Below, piece by piece: positions 1 through 13,700 of a stretch of 64,000 nucleotides of DNA. This DNA comes from Cordylochernes scorpioides. Lineage: Eukaryota; Arthropoda; Arachnida; Pseudoscorpiones; Chernetidae. The number at the start of each line of letters is the position of its first letter. Position 1 is the stretch's first letter. A model generated the notes under the pieces. The model was not told the origin of the DNA and searched no databases. It worked only from the letters and a program-made list of their open reading frames with translations. The stretch spans positions 135,859,500 through 135,923,499 of the forward strand of contig CP092865.1 in NCBI GenBank assembly GCA_030710605.1, read 5' to 3'. The position numbers and the translations under genes were made by a program.

Positions 1-141
1 AAAAAAAAAAAAAAAAACTTTGGCTATAACAACATTGTTATATAAAAGTTAAGAGTTTCAAAATACTGAGAAAAGACAGGCAGATGGAGGAGGAGGGCTC
101 CTGGCCCTCATCAAAGACCTTTCTTTTGAAGATTTTGAAGG

Positions 142-300
142 CACAATTTGGATGATAGATTATAAACACAAGGTAATAAGACCAAATCCAACTAAATAAA
201 TAGTGTGTGACGTTTCGGTAACAGTGTTGTTACCATCTTCAGACAAAATTACTGAATGAGATTGTGGTAAAATTTCTCATTAAGTACTTTTGTCTAAAGA
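142..300 (-). mobile_element. Family A palindromic retroposon copy (hammerhead-bearing), fragment
   Basis: This stretch begins with the family A end motif CACAATTTGG. It continues through a block also seen near 5647, 8850, 13620, 15356, 16460, 17690 and 20083, and then an inverted hammerhead-like core at 206-245. Downstream, the sequence partly re-reads itself in the opposite sense (GTGGTAAAATTTCTC against the GAGAAATTTTACCAC of the 15.4-kb copy). Better copies show 13-bp target duplications. I see no protein-coding capacity. Confidence 0.7.
206..245 (-). ncRNA. Hammerhead ribozyme-like core, family A
   Basis: Read on the - strand: TGT (stem I), CTGAAGA, a 7-bp stem II (GGTAACA/TGTTACC) closed by a 4-nt loop, GAA, the self-complementary stem III ACGT, then C17 (a GUC cleavage triplet) and ACA (stem I). 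All invariant hammerhead nucleotides (C3 U4 G5 A6 G8 A9 G12 A13 A14 A15.1 U16.1) are present. Only 3 bp of stem I adjoin the core; a further AAUU/AAUU pairing can be drawn in the 8.9-kb copy. Activity is inferred, not shown. Confidence 0.65.
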
Positions 301-425
301 GGGAGTGCTATAGACAGGTCACTTTTAATGTATATAAACCGCATCATACTACGTATTTAAAATCGGGCGCTATAGAGAGGGAGGCTCTATTTAGAGGGGG
401 GCGCTATAGACAGGTCACTTTTAAT
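298..425. repeat. Fragment of the 'GCTATAGACAGGTCAC' MITE family
   Basis: This carries the repeated blocks GCTATAGACAGGTCACTTTT, TACTACGTATTTAAAAT and GGCGCTATAGAGAGG shared with the complete element at 1330-1500 and the copy at 21443-21612. No terminal inverted repeat is visible here, so it is a partial copy. Confidence 0.6.
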
Positions 426-951
426 ATAAATTGCATCGTATATATAACAATGATTGTAAACAGCTCTGCATTAAGCAGTAGTGTTATCAATTTAATTCAC
501 TGTTAGATTTATTCAGTGAATATTATTTTTATTAATTCAGTGATGATATTATTTGTATTAATCATTTACTCAGTGACAATATATATACATTTTGAGAAAT
601 AATAAAAATAGATATATATAGATAAAATGGTGTAATTCCAAGTCAACGTACTAAATCTGGTCGACATCTTTTCCCTCAGCACTAATTAGAAAAGTCACTG
701 AGTTCAAGAAATTTGAGGAAATTTGGGGGAATTGCCTTGGAGAGAATTAAGAGGGAATGAAATGGTTCACTGTCTTCTAGAGTTTTAAGGAAGTGAGGAG
801 ATCAGCTAGGCTAATTACTTCATCTTATGCAATTTTCTGGAGGGAATTAATTCTCTGTCAGTTTCCTTCACACGGGTGACCCATATTGGCCAGTACTGAG
901 TAGTGACAGGTATCTTACAATGACTTGTGATTACAGATATACAGTAGAATT

Positions 952-1115
952 TCTATGAGAGGACATTTGCGCTAGAGGACACGTCTCTATAAAGGACAGT
1001 TTTTATCGTCAAAATGGCCATTTTTACTAATCAGCAACTCTCCGGAAATTGACACCTCTCCCTAAAGGACACTTTAGCTCTGCAATTAGGTGTACTTTGC
1101 AAGGGAGTTCTACTG
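952..1115. mobile_element. Pogo/Tigger-like MITE, TA target duplication
   Basis: The termini are inverted (CAGTAGAATTTCT at the left; AGTTCTACTG at the right) and both are flanked by TA, as for pogo/Tigger and other Tc1-mariner superfamily elements. The interior repeats AGAGGACA-type motifs and matches 13136-13309. It has no coding capacity and lies upstream of the first visible CPR exon. Confidence 0.75.
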
Positions 1116-1329
1116 TATGCTGATTTACCTTTCAGCCTTTTTTCTCACTCTCCTTTAGTAGAACTACACAGATCCTTTGGCTTTTAATAGATCCACTACA
1201 GTAATACCTCTAATGTAGATTTCAAGGAATTGGTGCCAATTTAGTGAATACTACTAGCTGCTCCTGTTGAAGTTAGCCCGAAAGCTAGAGGAAATGTTCA
1301 AGAAACTTAGCCCTGGATGCTTTATTATA

Positions 1330-1500
1330 CAGTTAAACCTGTCGCCCCCTCTTGGCACTCACCAAAATAGGGTGCTATAGAGAGGGGATGCTAAAGACAG
1401 GTCACTTTTAATGTAAATCGCATCGTACTACGTATTTAAAATCAGGCACTATAGAGAGGAAGGCGCTATTTAGAGGGTACGCTATAGACAGGTTTAACTG
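1330..1500. mobile_element. 171-bp MITE (CAGTTAAACCTGTC termini)
   Basis: Perfect inverted termini CAGTTAAACCTGTC/GACAGGTTTAACTG are flanked by TA on both sides. Copies or fragments occur at 298-425 and 21443-21612. The TA duplication and CAGT start fit a Tc1/mariner-pogo superfamily non-autonomous element. Confidence 0.8.
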
Positions 1501-1619
1501 TATTAAGATGTATCTAACATTATTTGTGCCATGTCTTATATGACAAGAACTACATTTCTAGCCTTCCTTGTTCCCAATTTTCTTGGTTCAGAGAAACAAA
1601 GTGTCACTGTGCTGTGCAG

Positions 1620-1748
1620 GGCAGGAATGTGGTGGTGTTCTACGGCTCCCAGACCGGCACAGCTGAGGAGTTTGCAGCCCGTCTGGCCAAAGAAGCCAAT
1701 CGCTATGGCATGAAGGCTATGGTAGCTGACCCTGAGGAGTGTGAGATG
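1620..1748 (+). CDS. POR: CPR exon (first visible): FMN-binding start
   Basis: The exon opens at GGC AGG AAT after a TGTGCAG acceptor and ends before GTAAGA, with phase 0 at both ends (43 codons). It encodes [20 protein letters not shown] and onwards, the flavodoxin-fold phosphate-binding loop for FMN. The preceding exon, which should carry the transmembrane anchor, is not in the window. Confidence 0.95.
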
Positions 1749-4700
1749 GTAAGATTCAGCTAGTAGCTCACAGTTGTTATCTATTTTATATCAAGTAAAA
1801 ACATTAGTATCACAACAAAAAAAACAAAAGTATCTTTCCCTGGAGGTCTGATGTTTTTACTTGATATTGATCCGAAGGAGTATTTTATTGAATCTATTTT
1901 ATATTTTTAACCAATTTTTTCGACATCCTTCTCAAAGACAACACACTATTCAAGAGACTTGGTAATTTGGGAACAAAGAGACTTATAAACAATTTTATTT
2001 AGTGCGAGCGAAAGTTACTCAGAAATATGTGAATAAAAATTAGGGCAAAGAATTTCTATATCTAAAAATATTCAAAAAAAATATTTTTTCAGAAACTCTT
2101 TGAACCAATTTTTGCTTATTCAAATTACAATAAAACCCTGCTAAAACGAACCTGGGATATAGCGAACTTTCCCTTATAACAAACCTTAAATAACTCCCAT
2201 TTTTATTTTATAATACAGTAAACAATGGCTATAACGAACCATGGCTCTAATGAGCCAAAGGTTCAGTCCCATTGGGATTCGCTATAGAGGGGTTCTACTG
2301 TATAATTAGTGAAGAAGGCTTCCCTAATGATGAAGAGTCCTCCTTCAGACAATCAGGGAGTTTTGGTTAACTCCCTCATACTTTGAGAGGCTAAGGAAAA
2401 ATTTGTTAAGTGGATAGCTTGGTTGACGCAAGAATTGAGTGGCTGTCATTCCCTTGTACAAAGAGCCAGACCTGTAAGTTGGATAGTTGCTGATTGAAGT
2501 CCTCATGGATATACTGGCTGCCTTCTTAGCATTCCTATCAACTACTTTCTGACATTCCCAAATTCAAAATCCTGTAAAACCTTGTCTCTGGCTTTCTCAT
2601 TTCTTCCAAATATATATTATTACTCGCAAGACAGGTTCCACTCCTAAGACAGGTTGAATAAAATGTCCAAAAAAATAAATCTAAAATTATTCTTTCTTAT
2701 TCAAATTCAATGATACTTTTTAATATAGGATATTCGACATATTTAGCCTTTATATAGGGGTTCACAGTTTTTAGAAGTGAAGAAGACAGGGTGAGATACC
2801 TAATAAAACTAAATTATTGGGAAAATAAATTGTTCCCACTCAAAATTGATTCCTAAGAGAGGAAAACTTCCAAGATTTAATTGAGTCCTCTCACTCATCC
2901 TGTTATTTACTGCTCTGGAGAATTTAAAATACAGTTTCCTCAACATTTTGTTGAAGGCCTAATGCATAAAGTAGAATATTTTTAGCAAATTATATTTTAT
3001 GCCCTTTAGGTGAACACATTCAGACATCCACGGCCAAGCCACTTTCTAGGGGTTTGATGGTGTAGCAGTAGAGTGCCAGATGTGAGAGAAATAGATTTCA
3101 GCTTTGATTCTCATATTCTGCTATTTTTTCACTTCATCCTTCTATATACAGTAAAACCCCTCTATAGTGAACCCCAATGGGACTGAACTTTTGGTTCACT
3201 ATAGCTATGGTTCACTATAGCCATGGTTCACTGTAGCTACGGTTCACTGTAGCCACGGTTCACTATAGCTATGGTTCACTACAGCCATGGTTCACTGTAG
3301 CTACGGTTCACTATAGTTATGGTTCACTATAGCTATGGTTCACTATAGCTATGGTTCACTATAGCCACAGTTCACTATAGCTATGGTTCACTACAGCCAT
3401 GGCTCACTGTAGCTACGGTTCACTATAGTTATGGTTCACTATAGCTATGGTTCACTACAGCCATGGCTCACTGTAGCTACGGTTCACTATAGTTATGGTT
3501 CACTATAGCTATGGTTCACTATAGCTATGGTTCACTATAGCCACAGTTCACTATAGCTATGGTTCACTACAGCCATGGCTCACTGTAGCTACGGTTCACT
3601 ATAGTTATGGTTCACTATAGCTATGGTTCACTATAGCTATGGTTCACTATAGCCACGGTTCACTATAGCTATGGTTCACTACAGCCATGGCTCACTGTAG
3701 CTACGGTTCACTATAGTTATGGTTCACTATAGCTATGGTTCACTACAGCCATGGCTCACTGTAGCTACGGTTCACTATAGTTATGGTTCACTATAGCTAT
3801 GGTTCACTATAGCTATGGTTCACTATAGCCATGGTTCACTATAGCTATGGTTCACTACAGCCATGGCTCACTGTAGCTACGGTTCACTATAGTTATGGTT
3901 CACTATAGCTATGGTTCACTATAGCCATGGTTCACTATAGCTATGGTTCACTACAGCCATGGCTCACTGTAGCTACGGTTCACTATAGTTATGGTTCACT
4001 ATAGCTATGGTTCACTATAGCTATGGTTCACTATAGCCACGGTTCACTATAGCTATGGTTCACTACAGCCATGGCTCACTGTAGCTACGGTTCACTATAG
4101 TTATGGTTCACTATAGCTATGGTTCACTACAGCCATGGCTCACTGTAGCTACGGTTCACTATAGTTATGGTTCACTATAGCTATGGTTCACTATAGCTAT
4201 GGTTCACTATAGCCACGGTTCACTATAGCCACGGTTCACTATAGCCATAGTTTGGCTATTTTTCACTTCATTCTCAATGTACTTCTCCCTCTTTAAGCAC
4301 CATTTATAAAATAACATTGTTTACAATACCATTTTTTCTATAACTCCTATAATGTCTAAAAAGATGTAGTTCTTCCTCTACATCAAAAGTGGAAGGTGCC
4401 ACCTATATACCATCCTCCTCCACTTCTACAAGATGTATATATATATGCATTACACTTTAATTAACTATATACCTTCTCAAAACATTTCACAAAACAAATG
4501 AAACTATATTTACATTATAGAAATTTTAGATCTGGACAAAAAGTGTGAATACTGTTTTAATGAAGTTTAAATGATTCTCATGAATTGTTCCTCAAAGGGT
4601 GATAGAATAAAAATTGGGGTTTAACATCAAGTATTTAAGTAGTGACATGACTTATATTCAAGTCAGAAAATTATTCAAGTGTTTATTAATAATATTATAA

Positions 4701-7700
4701 TACGCATAGAATCAAAAAGGATGAGTTTCTTTTATAGGGAAAAGCGTTTCTAGCTTTCAGGCGTAAGCGGCCCTTCCACAGGAAAAAAGGGTACCATTTT
4801 TTCCTGTGGAAGGGCCGCTTACGCCCGAAAGCTAGAAACGTTTTTCCCAATAAAAGAAACTCATCCTTTTTGATTCTATGCGTATTACAATATATTAAAA
4901 GGATTAATCGTATTAAATTAATAATATTAGCCTAGTTATTTAACATCTCAGTTTTATCAATATATGCTCAGCTCAAGTTTAGCTAAGAATGCTGGGAAAA
5001 TGCACAAAAGGTGTAGGAATTATTTAATTAGCATAGGAGGCCATTGATAGCAAGGGGGAATAATGTGCGGGGTGTAGCCTACATTCCCCATTGCTTAGAT
5101 TCAACTCTCTAAGAATTCTCAACCACAATGTCTGTTTGCAGGAAGATTTGTCCAAGCTGACTGAGATTGAAAACTCCATCGCTATCTTCTGTATGGCCAC
5201 CTACGGGGAGGGGGATCCAACAGACAATGCCCAGGAGTTCTACCAGTGGCTGCAGTCCGGCGGAGTCAACCTTGCTGGCATCAATTACGCTGTATGTATA
5301 CAACTACAGCCTCAGTAGAGAGTTCAGAATAGAGATGTCAGGTGTGTGTAGGTGTTTGGACTGGGCAACAAGACCTACGAGCACTACAACTCCATGGGAA
5401 TCTACGTGGACAAGAGGCTCCATGAGCTGGGGGCCACGCGGGTGTGTGAGCTTGGGCTGGGAGACGACGACTCCAAGTGAGTAACAAGTCACAGTAACAG
5501 AGCTTTTACATCATTGAACCTGTTTAATCCATCTACCTAGAATTCAATACTTACTTTAATTCAACAAATCTCCACCACCACACAAAGTATCAACTAAAAT
5601 TCAAGACTGACTTGTATTTTTCCAACAGGAATCACCTATGATAAATCACAATTTGGATTTTAGATTATAGCTACAAGAAAATAAGACCTAATCCAAATAA
5701 TTTAGTAGTGTGTGACGTTTCGGTAACAGCGTTGTTACCATCATCAGACAAAAGAATAAATGAGAATAAATTATTCTCTTGTCTAATGATGGCAACAAGG
5801 CTGTTACGAAACTGACCGAAATGTCACACACTATTAATTTATTTGCATTAGGTCTTATTTTCTTGTAGGAATCACCTATTTATTAGGATGTTGAATTAAA
5901 GAGGTTTGATTCTATCTGGAAGAAAAATCAATTTTAAAAATGTGTTATCTTTAATTTTTGTGTCCCCCCTCAAAAAAGACAAACATTTGAAAAAAAGTGT
6001 ATTAATATTTTCTCTTCGATATAAAGCAATCAGAATAAATATCGGAAAGGTTCCATATATATCATAAATATGTAAATTAAAGGCTCTCATTTCATTCTGT
6101 TTCACAAAGCAACTAATGAAAAAAATACCTTTTCCTGCTACATTAAAAAGCCAATCTTTTGAATGCAACCATTAGTCCTTGTTATTGTAGTTTTAGGGGC
6201 CATTGAACTGTCAATATGGTCGCACACATCAAGTAACTTCTGTGAGACCAATCTGTGCATAAAAAAAAACTAAAATAATTCTTTAACATTCTTCAACACT
6301 TTCAGCATACAAATATTTTTCTCTCCCATCATTTCTTTCCACACACATAATTTGTTAGGTTGTTTGGTAAGATTTTCCATTACTACTCCATCATTTGGGG
6401 GCTCTAAAGAAAAATTGTGAGAATGCATTTCCTTATCTTAAAACCTGGGAGCTAGATACTGATTGTCTTGTATATCATAGGTGACCAATGATTGGTCAAT
6501 GCCAGGTATCTCTGATCTTCTCCATTAATGATGATCCAGTCACAGTGAACCAAGTTGAGATTGTCTTATGCCTGGTAAATTAACTAATTTATTTGGATTT
6601 GTTCTTATATTTTCTTGTAGTTAAAAGCTAGAAGTTATATAGAATGTATCAAAGACATTCACAGAGTAATAACTGATCTGTGTTGGTGTAAAGGATCCCA
6701 TTGTGGTGGCGCAGCACTGTTATCTATCTCTGACGCTATCAGCTCTTTGGCAATTGCCATCAGTATCCCTCTCATTAATGGTGGTTTAGAAATGTTGTCT
6801 ATTTGTATATATTCCACAATTTTTCTATTAGAACTAGAACTTTTTGGATAGTAGAATTACATATAATATACAACTCCGCCTTTGCCGGTCCCAAGCCTGG
6901 ATGAAAAAGGAGAGGGGGAGCAGTAACAAGCTCGCTAAAAAACCTGGGCTCAGCCTGATAGTACCCTGTAAGGGCTCCTAATCCAGGGATACAGGATGAG
7001 CAGTGTTTGTACTCCATGTTAGGAGCGGCTGCACATTGTGTCTGTTCCTCATGTCAGAGGCGGCCATTTCTTTTGAGCTAAGTCAGCCTGCCACTGAGTA
7101 GTGCTCCCAGTCTTAATGACAAAGGCAGACGCATTCTACTTCACCCAATCATGATGGTTGTCAACTTTACAAGCTTGATACTGTAATTTGATTGAGTGGA
7201 AATAAGAAAGAAGAAGAAGACATATAATATACTGTCCTTAAAGCTTATGTCCATAATTTACTTGAATACCTTTTCTGAGAATCCCCCAATACAGTATTAG
7301 AGCTCTAAGAAGCAGTCTGGTAGATTAAATTGCCGAAACCGCTGGGCGGATTCACCACCCTCTCAATATTTTTTCATCACAATAAGGACAAAAGAATTTT
7401 GTTTTATGTGTAAAAGAAACATTCATGCTTTAATGTTTCCGTTTTCTATTATTATTATTAATAGAATGGTCTGGAATTATTAAAGATGTTTTATGAAAAG
7501 GTTAAGAAGAATTTTTCAGCACAGGCTGCAATGACATTAAATGATTATCACAGATGGCACATGGAATAATTACTGTAGGTTTTATACAGAGTGACTCCCA
7601 TTGTTTCAGGATAGCAATTAAAGTGTGTTGTTTTCATGCAGTGTAATGGTGATAAGAGGGGAGAGACTCGAGATAAACCCATCAAATTGATTGCCTTATC

Positions 7701-10700
7701 TCTCTGCAACAAAAAAATAATGATCGACAATGCAATCTTGCATCATCCCCTGCAATACCTGTGGTGTCTTGTAAACTATTGCCTCATTTGTAGTTGTTCT
7801 ATTACCTCCTTGATTTCAAAGAACAGTAACTCTACCAAACTTGATTTTTGAATCCCCTAAGGCTTGTTGGTACAAGGACAGTTTTAGAAAATTTAGTTAG
7901 ATCCTTTTTCCCTTCTTCTTACCATCACAGATGTCAACCACTCGAAGAACTTCCAATCAGATTCTGAAACAAAATTTTTATGAAACACCTAATTTCACAG
8001 AATAAATTATCCAAGTTTAATTAGGTATAATATTGTAGCCAAGTATTTATTATATTTTATATACAGATTTTAAATTTTTTGATTTTTATATTTTGCTACT
8101 CTAAAAACTTCCCTCATTGATTATCTTATAAATGTTGATTTTGTGCCTTAAATAAATTGTCGTGTCGTCCTGAAGTTTGTCTTTCCTAATTTTCTACATG
8201 GCAATATAATAGATGGAGGAATAGCAATCCTCATATTGGTATGGACAGATAAAAGGATAAATATTTTAATCCTGTTAGATCACTAGAATCCCAAATACAC
8301 CTATCCCTCGATTTACACGGTACTTGTTTTACACGTTTTCGCTTTTACACGGTTTTCCAAATAAGTTTTTTTTTTGTTTTTATCGCACTATACTAAATGC
8401 TACTGTGATTGAACACATGCGCTGTGTACACATCTCACGAGGAATCCCGAGCTTATGTGCTGACTACATATTTTAACCTGTCAATGCATTTTATTTTTAT
8501 TTCTGTGTACACCTATCCCCCGATTTACACGTTTTTCTCAGGAACGTATCTACTGTGTAAATCGGGGAATAGGTGTATGTAAACAAAGACTGACCTACTT
8601 CACCCATATAATGAGAGAAAATTGTTTAGAAAAGACGATGATGGGAAAAATGGAAGAAAGAAAGACCTGCAATGAGCTGAGCAGGAATCTACCAGAATGT
8701 CACAACAGATTACATTGGAGAATATTTGTCCATATAGTCACCAAAAGTTGATTTGATAGACACTAACAACAAAAGTATATAAAACATCTGTAATATATGT
8801 AAAAGTTAAATTTGTGCTAATTTTCAAATCTCAATAAGGCTAATTTAACCAACTATAAACACAAGGTAATAAGACCAAATTGAAATAAATAAATAGTGTG
8901 TGATGTTTTGTAACAGCTTAGTGCACACCATCATCAGACAAAATACTGAATTCATTCTTTTGTCTGATGATGGTAACAACATTTTTATCGAAACATCACA
9001 CACTATTAATTTATTTGGATTTGGTCATATTTTCTTGTATCTATAATCTAAATTTTGCTTTATCAATTTAGCACAGATTTTATTGTAAGATTATAAGCTC
9101 TCTCTCAAAAGGAGCCTCTTCCATAATTAATTCAACCAGAAATTCTTTTTTTTTTCCCTTATCCCTAGTACACGTGGTACAGGCCATGATAATCATGGTG
9201 GGTAGTTAGCGACTGCTTTTACTGTAAGCGCACCACATGTCTACACATGTGAAAAGCAGTTCGACTTTGCACTTACAAATGTGCCAGAGCCCCGTTTGGT
9301 TGCTTGCACTCGCTGGTGGGGTTAGACTTTTGCAAGAATCGGGGGCCATTGGAGCATTTTTTTTTTTAAACAGAAAAAAAGTGTCCAATGTGGGAATCGA
9401 ACCCGGGTTGTAGTAGTCGAAAACCAAATGGTTTAACCAGCCTTCCACCGACCCCCCACCAAAAATTCTGATCTCTTGAGATATTGAAATTAAAAGAAAT
9501 CCAACCATATATATACTGTACATGTGTGTACCTTCCCTCAGTTTCTACAGGTCCCTATTATAAAAATGGAGAATAGAGAATGTTGTATTGTGTACACAGC
9601 ATTGAGGAGGACTTCATCACATGGAAGGAGAAGTTCTGGCTGTCTGTGTGCGAATACTTCCACATTGAGAAGACCGGGGAGGATGTCAACCTGCGCCAGT
9701 ACCAGCTCATCACTCACACAGACGAGCTACAGGCGGAGAAGGTCTTTACAGGAGAGGTGGCTCGGCTCAACTCCTACCGCACACAGAAGCCGTGAGTACT
9801 TTCTGGTGGAAACTTTCTCCTCTAAGGTGGAGTCCACACTCTCTTGCTTGGTCAAACTTGACTGAGGTCATTGTACAACTTTTATTTACTTGATTTAAAT
9901 ATACTAAATATAGATTAAAATTATACAATGAGTACTTTCTGGTGGAAACTTTCTCCTCTAAGGTGGAGTCCACACTCTCTTGCTTGGTCAAACTTGACTG
10001 AGGTCATTGTACAACTTTTATTTACTTGATTTAAATATACTAAATATAGATTAAAATTATACAATGAGTACTTTCTGGTGGAAACTTTCTCCTCTAAGGT
10101 GGAGTCCACACTCTCTTGCTTGGTCAAACTTGACTGAGGTCATTGTACAAGTTTTATTTACTTGATTTAAATATACTAAATATAGATTAAAATTATACAA
10201 CAGGTTTCTGAACCTGACAGGCTGTCATTGTACAAGTTTTATTTACTTGATTTAAATCCCTTAAAGGTAAATTGAAATAATACTACCGGGGTTTCTGAAC
10301 CTGACAGGCTGTCATTGTACAAGTTTTATTTACTTGATTTAAATCTCCTAAATAGAGATTAAAATTCTACAACAGGTTTCTGGAGATCAATTTCTTTTTA
10401 TTGATATAATTTCAAGCTTTCAGGCATCCCTGTTCTTCTACAAGAGTACATAAAGCAGATAATAATTAAACATTGTTATTATTTGTTTTATATACTTCTG
10501 TAGAAGAACAGGGATGCCTGAAAGCTTGAAATTATACTAATAAAAATAAATTCATCTCCAGAAACCTGTTGTAGAATTTTAACAAGTGATGCAGGCCATG
10601 ATAATCATGGTGGGTAGTTAGCAAATGATTTTACTGGAAGTGTCACCACATGTCTAGAAATGTAGATGGCAGTTCAACTTTTGTGTTTACAAGTGAGCCA

Positions 10701-13700
10701 GATACCCGTTTAGTTATTCGCACTTACTGGTGGGGTTGGACTTTTTGTAAGAAACGGGAATTATTGAAGTACAATCTTTAGAAAGAAAAATAGCCCAATA
10801 CAGGATCCAATATTGAGGTGTGGCTGTTCAAGGGTGTCTCTTCCAACTAATAGTACAAGTGAGATGTGGATTTGTTGTAATTCCCAGATTGGATATCCAC
10901 CTATGATGACTATTAGGGGATCATTAGAGAAATTGTTATTACTTATCAACTTCTTCAATGGGAGTACCTCCCGGATAGAGAGATAGGAGACATTTATCAC
11001 CTGAGTTGTTTACTACTCCATTTTAAACATTGGCCTATCTTATCTAGCTTTTTACAATTGATCCACCTATAGGGCCTTAGTTTTTTTTTTTAATGCTGCA
11101 TCCTGGTCTAAAGTTTTTTTTTTGGGGAATTCCTAGTTAAATATCTCTAAAATTTTACACAAATAAATTTACTGGCAATGCGTTTCTTTTTAAATATCAT
11201 CAAATATTATCTCTACAGAGATAATATCTCTGTAGAGATAATATTTGATGATATTTAAAAAGAAACGCATTGCCAGTAAATTTATTTGTGTAAAATTTTA
11301 ACGATAGATGGCAATAAAATTTAATTTACTTAAATATCTCTGTGTGTGTAATATATCAGATTCTTAGCAGTCATCCATCTATGTATTTGTAAGTGCAAAG
11401 TCAAACTGCTGTGTAGACATGTGATGCACTTACAGTAAATATCTCTGTGTGTGTAATATATCAGATTCTTAGCAGTCATCCATCTATGTATTTGTAAGTG
11501 CAAAGTCAAACTGCTGTGTAGACATGTGATGCACTTACAGTAAATATCTCTGTGTGTGTAATATATCAGATTCTTAGCAGTCATCCATCTATGTATTTGT
11601 AAGTGCAAAGTCAAACTGCTGTGTAGACATGTGGTGCACTTACAGTAAATATCTCTGTGTGTGTAATATATCAGATTCTTAGCAGTCATCCATCTATGTA
11701 TTTGTAAGTGCAAAGTCAAACTGCTGTGTAGACATGTGATGCACTTACAGTAAATATCTCTGTGTGTGTAATATATCAGATTCTTAGCAGTCATCCATCT
11801 ATGTATTTGTAAGTGCAAAGTCAAACTGCTGTGTAGACATGTGGTGCACTTACAGTAAAGCAGTCGCCTTCTTCTACCCACCATGATTATAATGACCTGT
11901 ACCATGTGTAATAGGGATAAACACAAAATATATATATATATAGGGAATAGAACAAAGTGATATGGGGATAGATCAGGGGAATAAGATGCATGGGGGATCT
12001 CTGGAATGGAATGTTTGGTTAGAAAATGTGGTATCCTGACAGATTTGTGCAGCCACCTAGCATTGTTATGGAGAATGTAGTGCAGCATTTATAAAATATT
12101 GGTGACTGTGTCCCAGGCCATTTGATGCCAAGAACCCCTACCTCGCTCCAGTGAAGGTGAACAGAGAGCTGTACAAGGGCGGCAGGTCCTGCATGCACAT
12201 AGAGTTTGACATCTCTGGCTCCAAGATCAGGTGAGAGACAAAGATGAAACCAGGAGACTGGGCGGCTCAGACAGAGGGTGTGTCAGGTATGAGACCGGGG
12301 ACCACGTGGCAGTCTACCCCACCAACAACACAGAGCTGGTGGAAAAGTTAGGCCGGCTCCTTGAGACCGACCTTGACACTGTCATCACCTTGAAGAACCT
12401 TGACGGTGAGTCACTCAGTCAACTTACCCCATGTCTTCTTTCCTTCAGACACTTAACTCTATACCCATTCACATCAGTCAGGACTACCAGAATCTTAGAT
12501 TGTTTCATACCTGCTCAAAGGATCAACTTCTCCACAGTTTAGCAAATATATTCAAGAAATTCAAATGAAAACTTTCATAAGTCTCCCCCATGATGGGGAG
12601 CTGCTGTTGTTGGTTGGCTATCTAGGGAGCACCGCTTGGAGGTGACAGTCAGACTTTGCCCCCTCCCCAAAAAAAAAAAAAACTTAAAAGAAGCCATAAA
12701 TGTAAGGAAAATATCATAATTTTTCTGAAAGTGCTGTTCTAAGAGGGCTTCTAAAATTGCTGCATGTTATTGAATGTTGAATCCCAAAGCATTTGACGTT
12801 CTACTTGCCAGTGTAACACCAACACCATTTTGTTATTTATTTTTGAGTAAGGAAAGCAATAACCATCTATTGAAATTTATAGAAGAATGGAAGAGAGTCA
12901 GGTAACATAACTCTTTGGCGCTTGAATGTCTTGGGACCTTTGTTCCCCATGCTGCAACTTCCTCATTGTTGGCACCAACTTTCAGGATAATTGTATTACC
13001 CATCTTACTTGTATGCCATTCTAAGGTTTACATTGGAGCATTCTTATTTCCCTGTATTAAAGCCAGGCAACTTTAAAATTCCTTTCATTTAAATATGTCC
13101 ATTGTGGCCTAGTCATGTTTTTTTTTTTTTTAATACAGTAGAACCTCCATGAGAGGGCACTCGCGCTAGAGGACACCTCTCTACAAAGGACAGTTTTCAT
13201 TTACAAAATCCCATTTTTACTATTTAGCAACTCTCCGGTAGGAAGACGCCTCTCACTAAAGGACACATCGGCTCTGAAATTAGGTGTCCTTTACAGGGAG
13301 GTTCTACTGCACTAACAAATTATTGTGTACACCTTACATTGATCTGTTTATGGCTCCAAGTATGTAGAATCTAATAGTCCCTGAGTTCTACAGAGGACAG
13401 CTCCAAGAAGAATCCATTCCCCTGCCCCTGCTCCTACCGTACTGCACTGCTGCACTACGTGGACATCACCTGCATTCCTCGCACACACGTGCTCAAGGAG
13501 CTGTCAGACTATGCCTCAGACCCAGAGGAGAAGGCAAAACTCAAGCTGATGGGATCCTCCTCCACTGAGGGCAAGGTAGTTGTAACACCTTGCTTGTGTT
13601 CTGGTGTCTCAGGATAAGGCCCAATTTGGATTATAGATTAGAAACTTAACAGTAATACAACCACATTTGAGATTCAGTACTTTTGTCTGAAGATAGTAAC

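Noticed and set aside
11330-12088. 252-codon open frame on the - strand
   Set aside because: It is the antisense of a 105-bp tandem repeat (35 codons per unit), part of it SINE sequence. No start context or family match.
12231-12542. 103-codon frame starting at a splice donor
   Set aside because: It reads through the 56-bp intron into CPR exon 12287-12405 and out again. The spliced form fits the family.
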